Assembly (NCBI RefSeq): GCF_041146395.1
Contig: NC_090989.1
Location: forward strand, 243,340,843-243,404,842
Origin: Eulemur rufifrons
Lineage: Eukaryota; Chordata; Mammalia; Primates; Lemuridae
DNA: 64,000 nt
Direction: 5' to 3'
Numbering within the stretch: the first letter of the stretch is position 1; every line of letters begins with the position of its first letter. This document shows, in pieces, positions 34,673-46,719 of the stretch. Below the pieces are notes generated by a model. The model saw only the letters and a list, made by a program, of their open reading frames with translations. It was not told the DNA's origin and ran no database searches. The translations under genes and the position numbers were made by a program.

Positions 34673-36100
34673 AATAGAAAAGAAAAGAAAGAAGGGAAAG
34701 AGGAAGAAAATCAGTATCTTCAAGGATTCTCCACCTTGGACTCTGTACATTAGGTTCTTTGTGGGCCTTTTCATTTGAACTTATCAAGAGAAAGAAACCA
34801 CTAGGAGCCCAGATCTCAGATGCACTAAACATGTAGCTTTTGTGGTTTTCAAAAGAACTCGTTGCAAAGAGCTTGGTTTCTAGGTTAAAAGAAAAACAAA
34901 AGCAAGCATTTTTCAAGCAAGGTAGCTGAAGCATGGATAAAAGTTTAGAGTACATCTCTCGGTTGCTGTCAAAATCCCATTCTGATTAAATATAATAAAA
35001 TACAGTCAATACTAAAATGTTAATAAAATACTGTTTTTCCCCAAGTCACTAGCATCTAATAAAGGTGTTTTGATCCTATTTAGAAAATAAATTATATTAC
35101 TTAGTACCCAAAGGTGCTATTTTGTCTGTGGGAGGTAATCATATTCTAATTTAATGACAGAGGGGAAAAAATCATGCATGACTAAAATAACTATAATACA
35201 GGCTACGCAGCTTTAAGAAGACTTACATCTTGTGAGGGGCTGCAGACATGGCAATGCTTGTTAAAGTATTAAAATTAACACGTTTAAATTTTTTCATTTA
35301 CTATATATTCAGCTTGCCTTCTTCCAGATCTGTAAGCCCACACTACCTTTCTCATAAATATTTAATTTTTCCCCCCCTGGGAAGTCAACTCCACAACCAC
35401 CCCTCGGAAAAAGAACTGTAAACAAGGCTGAAGGGAAAAGTGAGCCGGAGATGAGGCAGGAGCAATGCACAGGGACAGATGGCTAAGAAAAGCAGAGGCC
35501 GGCAAAGGCAGACAGAGACAATTAGAACCCAGAAGTGAGCAGATTCCTTTCGGAGGCATTTAAAGCTCTAATACCTTCCCCAAATGGAGAAATGGGTTCT
35601 ATTTTGAGGCAAGGGGAGGCCTATGAATACTTTATTATGTTTGCACTAGAAAGCCTATGTCAGCACGAACAGATTGCATCCTTGGGGTGAGTAAGCCACC
35701 CCTTGGTCAGTGGCTAGAAATGTTAAACGTCTTCCCTGAAGCAAACTTCCTAGGGGCAGTTGAGTCACCAACTAAGGTGATTTAGAGGCAGACTGAAAAC
35801 CTTTAGTGGAGGAATACATTAGGCCCAGGAGCATGGGAGGCCTCCCAGCAGAGTTGAGTGGGAAACCATGAGTGTAGCCACATCTTGAAGGGCACGGAGA
35901 CCACCGGGGAAGGGCTGAAAGAGTGAGCCCTCTCCTCGCCCACACCATCCGCCTTGTCTACCTCAAGTTGGGATGGCATACCTGGGATGTGATCCTGTCA
36001 GAAAACACTTAGAGATCAGCATGATTTATTAAAATTCTAATGGTTGAATCAAAGTTCCTAGACGGGAGAATGTCTGTGTCCAGCACCCAGGAAACCACAA
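34673..36100. other. Unassigned DNA, about 1.4 kb
   Basis: Opens with a GA-rich stretch (34675-34710). No family or exon is recognised in the rest. Confidence 0.4.
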
Positions 36101-37320
36101 CTGAAGCCAACCTGCTTGCTGCCCACGCACTTGTCTCTCTGACCTGAATAAGGGACGCGCGGCGCCCGAGTCCTAGATTCAGTAGAGTTACGTAGGAAAT
36201 GCACGCTTGCCTTAAGATTGCTAAGGGCTAACGAAATCCTACGCCTAATTAATTTCATTCAAATGGCACTGGGCTTGAAAAATATCTTAATAGTTTCGGT
36301 TCCCCCCGAAGCAGAGCTAGAGGTGGATGTGAATGCAAGTGGGAGGTGATTCCTGGCAACTCCGGCAAAAACATGAGATAGGGAAAGGGAAGATAGCTAA
36401 TAAAAAGGTTCATTATCAATAAATTACCACAGTAGGGAAGAGGAGCTTGATCTCACTGGGGAATTCTGGGGAGCAGCATAGGAAAGCTGCCTCAAGCTCA
36501 TCCCACCTGAGAGAGGAAACACCGCTCTGGTCACACACCAACTCCCACCGTGGGCAGCTGGGGCGGAGGAAAGAACCCACCGCCCAGCACTTCCTACCTG
36601 CCGTGTCCTGGGTGCTGTGTGGGCTCCAGCAGCCAGAGGAAACACATGGGGAAAAGGAAGCAGGTCCTGGCCCCAGAAGTCAGGCCAGAGTGCACGGAGA
36701 TGGCAGAGGGCTGGGGACTGTGAGCAGGCCAGCAGGAGCAGCTGCTGCTGCAGGAGGAAAAGGCAAGCGCCAGTGGACTAGAGTGAACTACCAAACACGG
36801 GCTGTGAGCGGCACATTTAGCTATTGACGTGTGTTGTAGGTTTCAGCCAAACCAAAAAAAACGTTTCTGATAGACCCTCAGCAGCACCACCACCCAGTGC
36901 CCAGAATGCTCAGGTGCGGAGCAAAGCTGGCTCGCTCTGCTGCACACAGGGAGTGGAACCTCAAGTGCCCTAAGAGACTGACTCAAGGAAGGAAGACAGA
37001 TGCTTAGCAGCCTGGGTACTGTGTGAAGGTGGAAGAGGAGAAAAAAATCACCACCACCACTCCCCCCTGCTCCCACCCAGGCAGAGCAGCTGTGGAGAAA
37101 AGACTGGAGAGAAGAAATCTACAATAGGGGCCTGTCAATAGTCTTTCTTGCTGTTTCATAATGTGGGACAAGCATGTGCACAAACAATAAACTTCCTCTC
37201 CCTCTATTCTTCTAAATCATTAGTGAAAACCACTTTATCCACTAATGCTTTGTGTGAGGGATTCTAGGGGCGCTCGAGAAGCTGCTGAGCGCTCCATCCC
37301 TCCGAGGCAGCCCCTGACAA
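36101..37320. other. GC-richer unassigned block
   Basis: Clearly higher in GC than its neighbours, with a CpG knot 'gacgcgcggcgcccgag' at 36154-36170. Several long frames overlap on both strands (36447-36827 +, 36424-36645 -, 36594-36794 -), which is what GC-rich non-coding DNA gives. Part of 36590-36770 may be an antisense L2 remnant. Confidence 0.4.
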
Positions 37321-37859
37321 GGGGACAGTGTACACATCCAGGCCACATGCCTGTTCAGAGCACTTTCTTACATACCAGAGTTCCAAACAGCGTGAGCTGC
37401 TGGCTAATTTAGTCTCTGATGTAGATTTGGGCATTCCTCAATCCCTACATTTTTTAAAAACAAGAACCAGCATTTTTTATATGAGAGATTTCACATTAAC
37501 CTCTGGCTTTTGTGGGGGAAATCAGAAGTCTTTATACCCTGGGATAACCACCTAGCACCAATCAGCTGAATAGTATGCGTTATTTAGATGGCCACAATCT
37601 CTGCCACTCCTTACTGCTCTCCAAACATCACACTTGCACTAATATTTCCTTCCATGGCAAAAATGTGTCTATCAAAAATGAAAAAAAGGAAACTAGTGCT
37701 AGCTAGAGTACTGCATGATTCTGGAACCAAAGGAGAGTGCATACTTCTCTGTGAAATGGTGAACAATCCTATTGCTAAAACAAAAAGTGTGTGTTATGTG
37801 AGGTTTCTGGAATCCTTGAGGGTGACCTTAGTGCTCAGAAGAGATTAGGCTGATGGTAC
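37321..37859. other. Unassigned DNA
   Basis: Two short plus-strand frames (37328-37555, 37588-37848) occur but neither resembles a known family. Confidence 0.4.
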
Positions 37860-38450
37860 TTTGGTTTTAAATATTAATATTTGATTTTGCTAAGTTACAA
37901 ATGTAAAAGCCTAGTTTTTGCTTACACTTCTCATTTCAGCATACAAATGTAATTCTGTTTATAATCTAGTAAATTTTAGCAATTGCTTTTAAGGGTACTT
38001 AGAGGAATATTTAGCTCCATTTATAAATGGTTAATTAAATCTCTTCACACATTTTAAAATTCATTTATAAATTTAATATATTTGATTTCCTTTAAGTACT
38101 TCAATTGTCTGACTTTAAACCTTCCTGAGTAATTAAATAAATCTCCTAAATCATATGAATTAAATTTATAAATATAGTGAATCAAATTCTTTTAAACATT
38201 CCAACACTGTAGATCAATTTAGTAATATTTCAACCTAAAAATCACAAGTCTAAATCAATTACTTAATTATGCATTTTATATTGGAATTACAAAACTGATC
38301 TGTTTAACAGACCAAATTCTCTTAAGCATTACAAAAACTTTAAATACCAAATAAACACAAATTCCTTTTTAACACAAAAACATTTTGTGTTAGTTTTGAT
38401 TCTCTTAAATACTTCTATATTTAATTTAAAACCTTGCCTAGTTAAAAGAG
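37860..38450. repeat. AT-rich block with a recurring motif
   Basis: Very AT-rich. A degenerate motif, roughly 'ttctcttaaryaytwc', recurs at about 38088, 38188, 38319 and 38400, each in similar A/T-rich context. The following 38450-38690 text, 'gggcactcgctggattcttg' onward, may belong to the same unit. The whole may be an old ERV or a diverged tandem array; I cannot name it. Confidence 0.4.
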
Positions 38451-40700
38451 ACAATTACTACTTTTCTAGCTAACAAATACCACTGTTGATTTTGATCAGG
38501 GCACTCGCTGGATTCTTGCTGGCAAAATTGAGGGAAGATCCTGAGCCCTCTTTCAAGTCTACATGAGGGACTCCAGACTAAAGTAGGTGGTCCACATACC
38601 CGGATTCTTAAGATTTGAGTCACATCATTACTACATTTCAAACTAGATTGGAGTCTACAACTGCTTGATGGAGTTATGTATCTCTTTGACTCTTAAGATA
38701 CATAAAATCTCCCTTTTAAATGTGAAGACCTGTGGTGTAATGACAGAATACTCATTCTTTTCTTCGTTTCCTACCTCTGCTCTACCACTCTTATAGACAT
38801 TAAAATGACATTGTCCAAATGGATTCTTGACATTTCAAATAGACTTTGTCTATTTGGTAATGATGCCTAAGATAATTCCACTTGGACTGTGTGCTGTGTG
38901 GAAAGACCACACGAGGCCCCTGTACTCATCTGTCCCAGTAGGAATCTGCCTCAGCCACCTGAGAGATACACCACACCACAGGAATGGAAATCCAAAGGCT
39001 GTTAATGTATGGATTTCAGGCAAACTGTACAAGCACTTGAGTGAAAATGAAAGGAGAGGGAGGAATGTATTGTTTATAACGATGCTTAACTTCTTATGGG
39101 TCACCAACACTTTAGAGAATCTGGTAAAATTTCTGGCCCTTCTGCATAGACAGACAAACCCTATGGCTTATAATTTCCAAGATGTTATGTTTCCCCTGAC
39201 GTTCACCAATAAATATCATGTTAAAAGAAACAAAACAAAACCTGGGACTAGATGGATCTTTAAGGTCCTTTCCCAACATGATCCTGAAAACATAATCTGT
39301 CAAAGTGACATATTACAGAGGAGATACCAGAAATTTCATTCAGAGGATTGGTTTTCACAATGACTAAGACAGAGAGCTCATCAAAATAAAAGCAATATAA
39401 AGTTCAACGGAGATTGGATAGAGTAATTTTCTTCATTTTACAAAAAATGTTTGTGGTCTGTCCTAATTTTCATTGAACATGTATGTCAGAGAGGTAGGGT
39501 ATAGTGAAAAACTAACTTGCAAGGTTAAAAAAATAATTTTATTCAGCCTTAAGAAGCAGCAGTGAAGAAAATGTTTATGCTGGGTCTAGTCTAAAAGGCT
39601 TTTATGCAATGAAAGACAATAAGCTTGTTTTCCACCATTGCTTTAGATAAAATATAATTTCAAGATATAGGAAGTTTTTGTTTGGTTTTTTTATTTGGTT
39701 GGTTTTTGGATGAGTTATCAAATATAGAAACAACTTCTCTGGAAATAATAAACTCAAGTGTTCCTCATCTGTCTGGGATAATTAAGGACTACCAAACAGC
39801 AAGAAGAAGAACCAGTTTCTGTGGATGAATGAATGACTTCTTGATATTTCTTTCTAACCCATAATTCAACACATTTCATAGCAGATAATATGGTTTTTCC
39901 ATTAGCTTCATCAGTTGGTTGATCCACACACTCAATGCCATAATATTTACTAAATAAAAATAATTCTATATCATATTATTATATTTTTAAGGTCTACATT
40001 TTATCTATTAATGTCAATGGAGTTTAAATTTCACATTGATAGCACAAGTTTAAAAAAAGAGTTATAGTCACTTTAGACTCTCTTTGTGTCCTCTGTGTGC
40101 TAAAAGCTAAAGGCAAACTTCTAACATGGTTTTGCCTTCGGGAGCATTTTTGGAGGAATGGTGGGTTTTGAAACTATTTTATCTGTAGAGGCCCTCAGAG
40201 CCAGGGCTCCTGCATTGAACACATTTAAGTCTTGGGTTTAAGCTGCCTGGCTCTTAGAGTAACAGAAAACAAAGCTCTGATGCATGAGGCCATCAACAAA
40301 AGCAACACACTTTCTTTAAAGTTTCAGTTCAATAAATATTTTCCTCATGGAAAAAAGTCTTTTTGCTTTTTGAGACTTTTTCACTCAATAGCTCTCATTT
40401 TAAATCATGTTTTTAAAAAATGCCTTTATTTTGGTTGCTATAGATGGTACTTTCCAAGGTACCTACAAAAATGATGGGGTTGTAGTGAATTGAAAGGCAA
40501 GAGGCCTGAACTCCGTGATGATGGGTGAGTCCTTAAACCTCTATAGCAGAAATAGTAAGAGGAAAATGTAAAATGGAGACACAGTGAGAATGGAGAGAGT
40601 AAATGTCTTCAGGAATTGGGCAGCTATCATAAAAGTGTGGCTTTGGAAAGCGCATACCTCCTCTAAAGGCACTCACATTTGAATTTTTAAAAAATGCAAG
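38451..40700. other. Unassigned DNA, includes the longest ORF
   Basis: About 2.2 kb without a named repeat. The 178-codon plus frame at 38827-39363 is the longest in the window. It has no recognised domain, signal peptide or splice context. Weak repeat-like text ('ctttaaggtcctttcccaac') overlaps its 3' part. I take it as non-coding. Confidence 0.4.
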
Positions 40701-41001
40701 GGCCAGGTATAGTGGCTCAAGCCTGTAATCCCAGCACTTTAAGAGGCACAGATGGGAGGATTGCTTGAGGCCTGGAGTTTGAGGCCAGCTTGGGCAACAT
40801 AGCAAAATTATTCCACAAAAAATTATTTTAAAAAATGGGCATGGTGGTACATACCTGTAGTCCCAGCTACTTGGGAGACTGAGCTGGGAGGATTGCTTAA
40901 GCCCAGGAATTGGAGGTTATAGTGAGCTACAATTGGACCACTGCACTCCAGCCTGGGTAAGAGAGTCAGACCATGTCTCTAAAAAAGAAAAAGTAAAAAA
41001 A
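40701..41001 (+). repeat. AluJ-like SINE, full length
   Basis: 'ggccaggtatagtggctcaa' opens the element. The left monomer, A-rich linker and right monomer ('cccaggaattggaggttata') are all present. It ends in 'ccatgtctctaaaaaagaaa' with an A-rich tail. 'ttgaggccagcttgggcaac' is of J type. Divergence is high, so it is old. Confidence 0.95.
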
Positions 41002-41499
41002 TGATATCCAAGAGGTGGATTAAACCCAAGGATTCAGAGTCTGAGGTGCTTCTGTCCCCTCCTACACTAACATTCCTGATCTATAAAGAGATTGGCAAAA
41101 ATCTCTATGTATCTTCACTTTGCAGAAGTAGCCTAGAAGTAAAAACAACTGCTATCAAGTTCCTCAGTGCTGTTGTAGCCAAACCTGTCAATATGTTAGT
41201 AAATGTTTCCATTTTGCCCTCACTTTCTTTAGGGCCAAGTCCCTTCTTTCAACACTGCATATTTTTCATAGAACACTCCAATAAGCAATCAGAAAAAAAT
41301 TGCTGCATATTTATGTTGAACTAAAAGATACTATATACTAGAACCTAAAGTCAGAATATGCAAATCCACAAAATGAAAGCAAAGTGACAAGTAACCGCAG
41401 GAGAAATAAATCAGTCCAATCTCATACAAAATCCAGAAATGATGCTAACTTAGCAATCACTGAAAAAACACATGTATTCATCTATTCATTTCTCCAATT
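41002..41499. other. Unassigned DNA
   Basis: The 41001-41324 frame begins just at the Alu tail and is not recognised. Confidence 0.4.
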
Positions 41500-41795
41500 A
41501 TCCATTCATTCTTTTGTTTGGTCATCATATCCTGTGTTCCTATTATGTGGTAGGCACAGAGGATAAAAAGATGAAAGGAACAGACACATCTTTCAAGGAG
41601 ACGCCGCCTGGAATCTGACAGAGACAGGATGTTGATTATAAGATAGTGTATGAGAGGATTACAGATGATGCTCTGGGAGCAAAGAGAAGGTATACCTAGC
41701 TCAGATAAGGGAGGACATGGGAGCTCTCAAGGTTTCCTGAATAAAGAGTTTTAAAGGGTAAGCAGGAGATAATTGGGTAGAAAGGAGAACAGTAT
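41500..41795 (-). repeat. L2 fragment, antisense
   Basis: 'tccattcattcttttgtttg', 'cctattatgtggtaggcaca' and 'tgctctgggagcaaagagaa' follow the reverse-complement L2 end. Confidence 0.65.
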
Positions 41796-42151
41796 TTTAA
41801 AGTTAATAGTTTTTTCACACGTAACAAAACACATTTCCAGTATGTAAAAGTTTTCCAAGTCTATCATATTCGTGGAAGACTCAGATCAGATCTGAACATA
41901 GCCAACAAAATTCTCTCTGAAGCTCATGGGAAGTTGGCATGATTTTTCCTAACACAAGCCCCACTGATTCCTCTGATGGCACAGGGGCCATACAGTGAAA
42001 ATTCTATGGCATCTCAAATAAATGCAGCTTGAAGAAGACAGCAGTCACAATCCTTTCTCTCTCTCTCTCTTATGCATGCATGCACACAATTACTAAAAGT
42101 CCCAGAATCTTAAAGACCTATCCTAGCAAAGAAACATTCATGTCACCTTTC

Positions 42152-42191
42152 AAATTTAAAAGAAAGAGAACAAAATTTAAAAGAAAGAGAA
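42152..42191. repeat. Two-copy 21-bp tandem duplication
   Basis: 'aaatttaaaagaaagagaa' occurs twice, at 42152 and 42173, with no changes between copies. Confidence 0.9.
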
Positions 42192-43568
42192 ATTCTCTTA
42201 TAAATATCGTTGCAAATACACTTAACGGGGAAGATTAGTTCTTGAGACTCCTTGCATATTCAAGTGAGCCAGAGGACCTGTACCTTCATCCTTCTTCCGT
42301 GCTGAAGTTACTTTTGTTTTTAGCTCACTGTACTTTTATCAGTACTAATTGGGACATTCTTCCTGCCAGGGTTTAGCATTTTCAGATTTTCTGTAGGTAC
42401 TGATTTAATGGCACTGACATTAAGGCTTCTATCCACTGGGTCACATAAAAGCCAACTAAAATGGGCTGCAAAGGAGAAGAGTGTTAAATATCAAAAGGAG
42501 TGGGAGGGCAGGAAGAGGACTGTCAATGTGCCTACCCCATGGTACAGACAGGATAGCTGGCGCTGGCACTAGTTATTAGCACAGCATGTTGAAGGTCCAC
42601 TGAGAGCGGCCATTGAGCCTCCCCCTCAAAGCTCAGGGGGAAAAGCTCAGGAAGGAGGAGACGGCTATAGTCTATCTTCTTTGATGTCACAGACACTGAA
42701 TCAAATATTCTCACCACGGCAAAATAGTAGAAATACAGGCCAATCCCCAAGTCAGCTCTTTGAGCCTTTCCCAAAGGCTTCAGATCAATATGGCCACCCT
42801 GCTGAAACTTGGGCATTTCTATAAAAAGTATAGATCCAAAGGAAGACACAGCACTTGGAGGAGGAGAGAGCAAAAGCATGAGGTGATGACCAAGAGTGTA
42901 GTTTTTCTAAGCCTATCTTGAATCAGTTAGTACCTAAATTCTGGAGGAGCAAGACGAGTATTTGAGGGAAACCAGCACGGGCACACCCGAGAGCAGAGAG
43001 GACAGGGACAAACTGGAAGGTCCCCGCCCTACAGAAGGGGCCGCCACTGTTCAATTCTAGCCCAAGGTTTTGCCATAACAGCACACAGGTCTAGTATGGT
43101 CAGATCTCTTGATATTTCAAGAGAAGTGAAAATATAAATTTTAATGTGAAATCTCCCAGTTTAAGTTGGCAACAAATGTAAAACTCATCCAGGCCAAACG
43201 AAATACACCTGGTGCCAGAGGACAGCTGACAACCACCGGTTTGTGTCACCTGATTCAAATTTTAAGGCAAAAGTTGAGAGACCATCTCAGTAGCAGAAAG
43301 TAAAATAAATTAGAAACCCCCACAGAGCTCACAGGTACCTGAACTACGCTACTTTTTAACTCAGAAGGGCCCAAAGTGCCATAACAACTGGCCTTGGATA
43401 TAAACACTTTTTATGTTTTCTCTTCTTTTCTCAAAGCAAACTCAATATTAGGTCCAAGATACCCAAGAAAGAAAAATAAAAATGGGCCTGGTTTTGATAT
43501 TTTGGTTTTCTTTTAAAGGTTTTATGGGGCATGTGGCACTACCCAATAGTTTGCATTGGATCTCTGCA

Positions 43569-43640
43569 GTCGGTCTTATTTACCAAAATAAATGTGCCGG
43601 TTCTTATTTATTGAAATAAATTTGCTCTGGTTCTCAGATG
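43569..43640. repeat. Imperfect ~30-bp tandem repeat
   Basis: The unit 'ggttcttatttattgaaata' plus 'aatttgctct' is preceded by a diverged copy and followed by the start of a third. Confidence 0.7.
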
Positions 43641-43999
43641 ACTTCCTTTCACAGATATTAAAACTGAATTGAGTCTCCCTGTACATTTTGTAGATAAAAT
43701 GAGGGTCCCTTAACCTGGCTTTTCTCAGCATTTCAGGGACTGCGAGAACAATTTCATTACACAAGGACATCCCCGCTGAATTTCATGGTGGTCAAAAGGA
43801 GTTCAGGGCCAGAAATCATATCATAAGCCTGATAAAGGGTTTCACAACCACAGGGCCTTTTTCTCTAAAGTGGGCAGTCAATGGGTGAGGATCGAAAGTG
43901 CTCTGTCAGGGACAGGAAGGGGCGGCAGCCTTTCCTTCTCAGAATCTCCCGCAACACAGAGCACAGGCTCAAGACGAAAGCAGCGGAGCATGGTGGATT

Positions 44000-44285
44000 C
44001 ATGTATTCATTCAGTAAAGTTTTATTTAGTGCTTACTGCAAGCCAGGTATTATTCTAGATGGCAGGGATTCACAGCAAATGATACAAAGTTTCTGCCACC
44101 ACTAAAAAAATTCTAAACAAATACACAAATAAATGTATATTATGTCAGACAGTGCTACATACCATACAAAAAAAAAAGGAGAGAAGAATAAGTGGGTCAA
44201 TGTGATAGAATAATAAGGCTGATTTAGAAAGTTTTCCCTAAGGTCTCCTCAAAGAGCATTTCCCAGATAAGAGAAGGAGTAAGAA
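44000..44285 (-). repeat. L2 3' end, antisense
   Basis: 'tgtattcattcagtaaagtt', 'gtgcttactgcaagccaggt', 'agtttctgccaccactaaaa' and 'agtgctacataccatacaaa' are reverse-complement L2 in order. Confidence 0.7.
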
Positions 44286-44404
44286 ACATCACGCTCTGGC
44301 ATTCACATGTTGGTTCACCCCAACATGTGAACAGGGAAAGAGGGCACCAATGGGAAACCCATTTCAGCCAAACTGGCTGAAACTTGTTTTCTTAGGCTGA
44401 TTTA

Positions 44405-44575
44405 GACTCCCCATGTCTCAGTTTCCTCACCTATAAAATGGGGATATAATATCAGCTACCCACCTCAAGGGATTATATGTGGATTCCATATGGCAACAAC
44501 CCAACGTGTTGTACAAACAGCTTGGAACAGAGTCAACCCCATATCAGCCATACTGTTACTATCACTGGCACCTAG
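44405..44575 (+). repeat. MIR SINE
   Basis: 'tgtctcagtttcctcaccta' and 'taaaatggggatataatatc' are a well-kept MIR core. The 3' end fades after 'gcttggaacagag'. Confidence 0.8.
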
Positions 44576-45210
44576 CACCATATGCAGTTAGTTCCTTTCC
44601 CTTCCTCATCTCCCTTCACGTGATTGTACAGGGTGAGTGTGAACATGTGCACCAGTGTTTCAAAGCATGAGTCCTTTTGTAGGAGTGTGTTATCCTAGAG
44701 TTCTGCTTAGACTGAGGGGAGCTACAGAGTTCTTTTTGAACCAAGGTAAGGAAGAGAGTTCCAAGTTATTAGCTCTTTTCTCTCCTTCTTTTCCACACAG
44801 AGTTAAAATTTATACACTACTGAAGAAGGAGCAACTTTCAAAGGCATTTGATGGGACTGTATTATTTCTTGCAGAGAATTTTTCATAGTGCAAACTTCAT
44901 ATTTCTATAAAAAACTATGAAAAAATGAAGTTGTGTTAAATAGTTGTTTTTGTCCTCCTTCTTTGAAATGGTATTGCTATAATAGGACTTGACTTTGATT
45001 TACATGGGTTGATGACTGCCAAAAGTTGAATGATAAAATTTGCCAAAGCAAAAATAATAGCTCTAGTGAAATTAATGAAATACTCCAAACATATTTGATG
45101 AATAAATTGTAACACTAGTTGAATACTGATTGCCAGATTTTTCAGAGGTTGTTGAAAATGGGTCCCATTAGCAATTCAGGTGAGGGAAAAGTGAGAAACT
45201 GATTTTAAAT
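44576..45210. other. Unassigned DNA
   Basis: Mostly AT-rich. It directly precedes the target duplication of the SUMO2 retrocopy. Confidence 0.4.
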
Positions 45211-45224
45211 TAAATTTGCAAACT
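45211..45224 (+). repeat. Target-site duplication, 5' copy
   Basis: 'taaatttgcaaact' is repeated exactly at 46154-46167 on the far side of the SUMO2 retrocopy. It is preceded by an AT-rich site suited to L1 endonuclease. Confidence 0.9.
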
Positions 45225-46153
45225 GCTTCTGCCACTGCTCGTGTGCTCGTTCAGTGCAGACTTGGTACCTCTTTTGCAAAGTGGCAGCAGAGGAGACTCT
45301 GGTGCTCACCAGGGGCAACAAAAAGCCTAAGGAAGACGTTAAGACTGAGAACAACCACATTCATTCACAGGTGGTGGGCAGGATGGTTCTGTGGTGCCAT
45401 GTAAGATTAAGAGGCATACAACACTTAGTGAACTCATGAAAGCCCTATAGTGAATGGCAGGGTTTGTCAATGAGGCAGACCAAATTCCAACCAATCAAAC
45501 AGACATACCTGCACAGTTAAAACTGGAGGATGAAGATACAACTGACGGGTCCCAGCAGGACTGGAGATGAGAACCTGCCACTGCACTCCAAAACTCTGTC
45601 CTTCCAGACTAAGAATATATTCTCAGTTACAAAACTACAATTTGGTTCCACCACATCCTGACTGCTACAGATAGTTTTCTCTATTCTTTCATTTTCCCAC
45701 TTTCCCACTCCTTTACTGTACATAAAGTAAGTGATACATATGCACAAGCATACTGCATTTTTTTAATTAAATGACCAATGGTATGTTTTGATGGACATCA
45801 AATGGATATGGGATGGGGGGAAACACTGGTTCTGCGAAAATATTCCCTTTCTCCATGAGTGGCAGGCTCATTCAGCTCTTATCTTTCTATTCCAGTAAGT
45901 TATTTTGCTCTCATTGGTTTAATAACAACAACAACAACGAAATAAAAATCGCTGCATACCTGTACAATTGGAGAATGTGAATGTTTTTCATTGTAAAACC
46001 AAAGACAATTTTATGACTTTTTTGTATATAGCTGTTACATGTGGGGCAATATCTTTAAGTAGGGACAAATTAGTCTTAAAAAAAAAATGAATCCTAGATA
46101 GTGCTCCTTTCAAGTGTCTTGTTGGTTAAATAAATTTATTCTTTAAAAATAAA
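45225..46153 (+). pseudogene. SUMO2P: SUMO2 processed pseudogene
   Basis: An intronless copy of the SUMO2 mRNA, which encodes a small ubiquitin-like modifier conjugated to lysines of target proteins. It covers the 5' UTR (45225-45310), the coding region (about 45311-45569) and the whole 3' UTR to an AATAAA at 46129-46134 and an A-rich tail. Coding identity is plain, with KPKE.VKTENN and then KIKRHT.LSKLMKA-like text, but it is broken. ATG has become AGG at 45311. There is a lost codon and a 1-bp deletion near 45365-45380. An inserted base near 45445 gives a TAG at 45448-45450. A deletion of about 12 bp lies near 45489. The ENN signature and the UTR fit SUMO2 rather than SUMO3. A perfect 14-bp duplication flanks it, so L1 machinery inserted it. 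It cannot make SUMO2. The symbol is descriptive, not an official name. Confidence 0.95.
46129..46134 (+). promoter_or_regulatory. Relic SUMO2 polyadenylation signal
   Basis: AATAAA about 20 bp before the end of the retrocopied mRNA, inherited from the parent transcript. Confidence 0.8.
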
Positions 46154-46167
46154 TAAATTTGCAAACT
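46154..46167 (+). repeat. Target-site duplication, 3' copy
   Basis: 'taaatttgcaaact', identical to 45211-45224. It marks the 3' end of the SUMO2 retrocopy insertion. Confidence 0.9.
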
Positions 46168-46719
46168 TAATCAGACAGCTGCTTACCTATATTTGGCCAA
46201 ATTAATTCCATAGATTTTTCTCACTCTCCATTAAAAAGAGTACATAAATTCATCCCTGAAAAAACTGGCCCTAGGAAATCTATTTGGGAAATAATGTAAA
46301 TAAAGAAACAACCATTACTTTATGAAAAACAATTAATTTGTAGATGTGTTATGCTGCATATAACCAGCATATCTGCAAATTTATTCCAATGCTTTCAAAT
46401 TAATTAAATGTATTAGAGCAGAAGCTGAATAAATCACAATATATTACAAACATCGATGTTTATTTCCTGACTTAACATATCTGTAGAGAAACCATGCCAG
46501 TTAATTTCCATGTGCTGTCACAGACAGAAGGAAAACAAGACTGAAACGTCTTTGACTTGAAACAATGAAACTACACTGCCATATCTGTTTTCATCATCCA
46601 AAACAGAAATTACAAGGCGTAGCCTTTAAATACATCTTAGAAACTTTTTTGTTGAGTAGTAGCCAAACTTTCAGCAACATCCAATATAAGTTCATGTAAA
46701 TCTAATCCTTCTGACCACT
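46168..46719. other. Unassigned DNA
   Basis: AT-rich, with no recognised repeat or exon. Confidence 0.4.

Larger units (their letters stand above)
41796..43999. other. Unassigned DNA, about 2.2 kb
   Basis: Unique-looking, with a short CT repeat (42056-42071) and two small tandem duplications noted separately. Frames at 42029-42238 (+) and 42532-42879 (-) are unrecognised. Confidence 0.4.

Noticed and set aside
36424..36827. Long ORFs on both strands as a gene
   Set aside because: Overlapping frames on opposite strands reflect GC-rich composition; no splice sites or family resemblance.
45216..45439. Two short plus-strand ORFs as a SUMO-like gene
   Set aside because: They are frame-shifted pieces of the SUMO2 retrocopy, which has lost its start codon and has an early stop.
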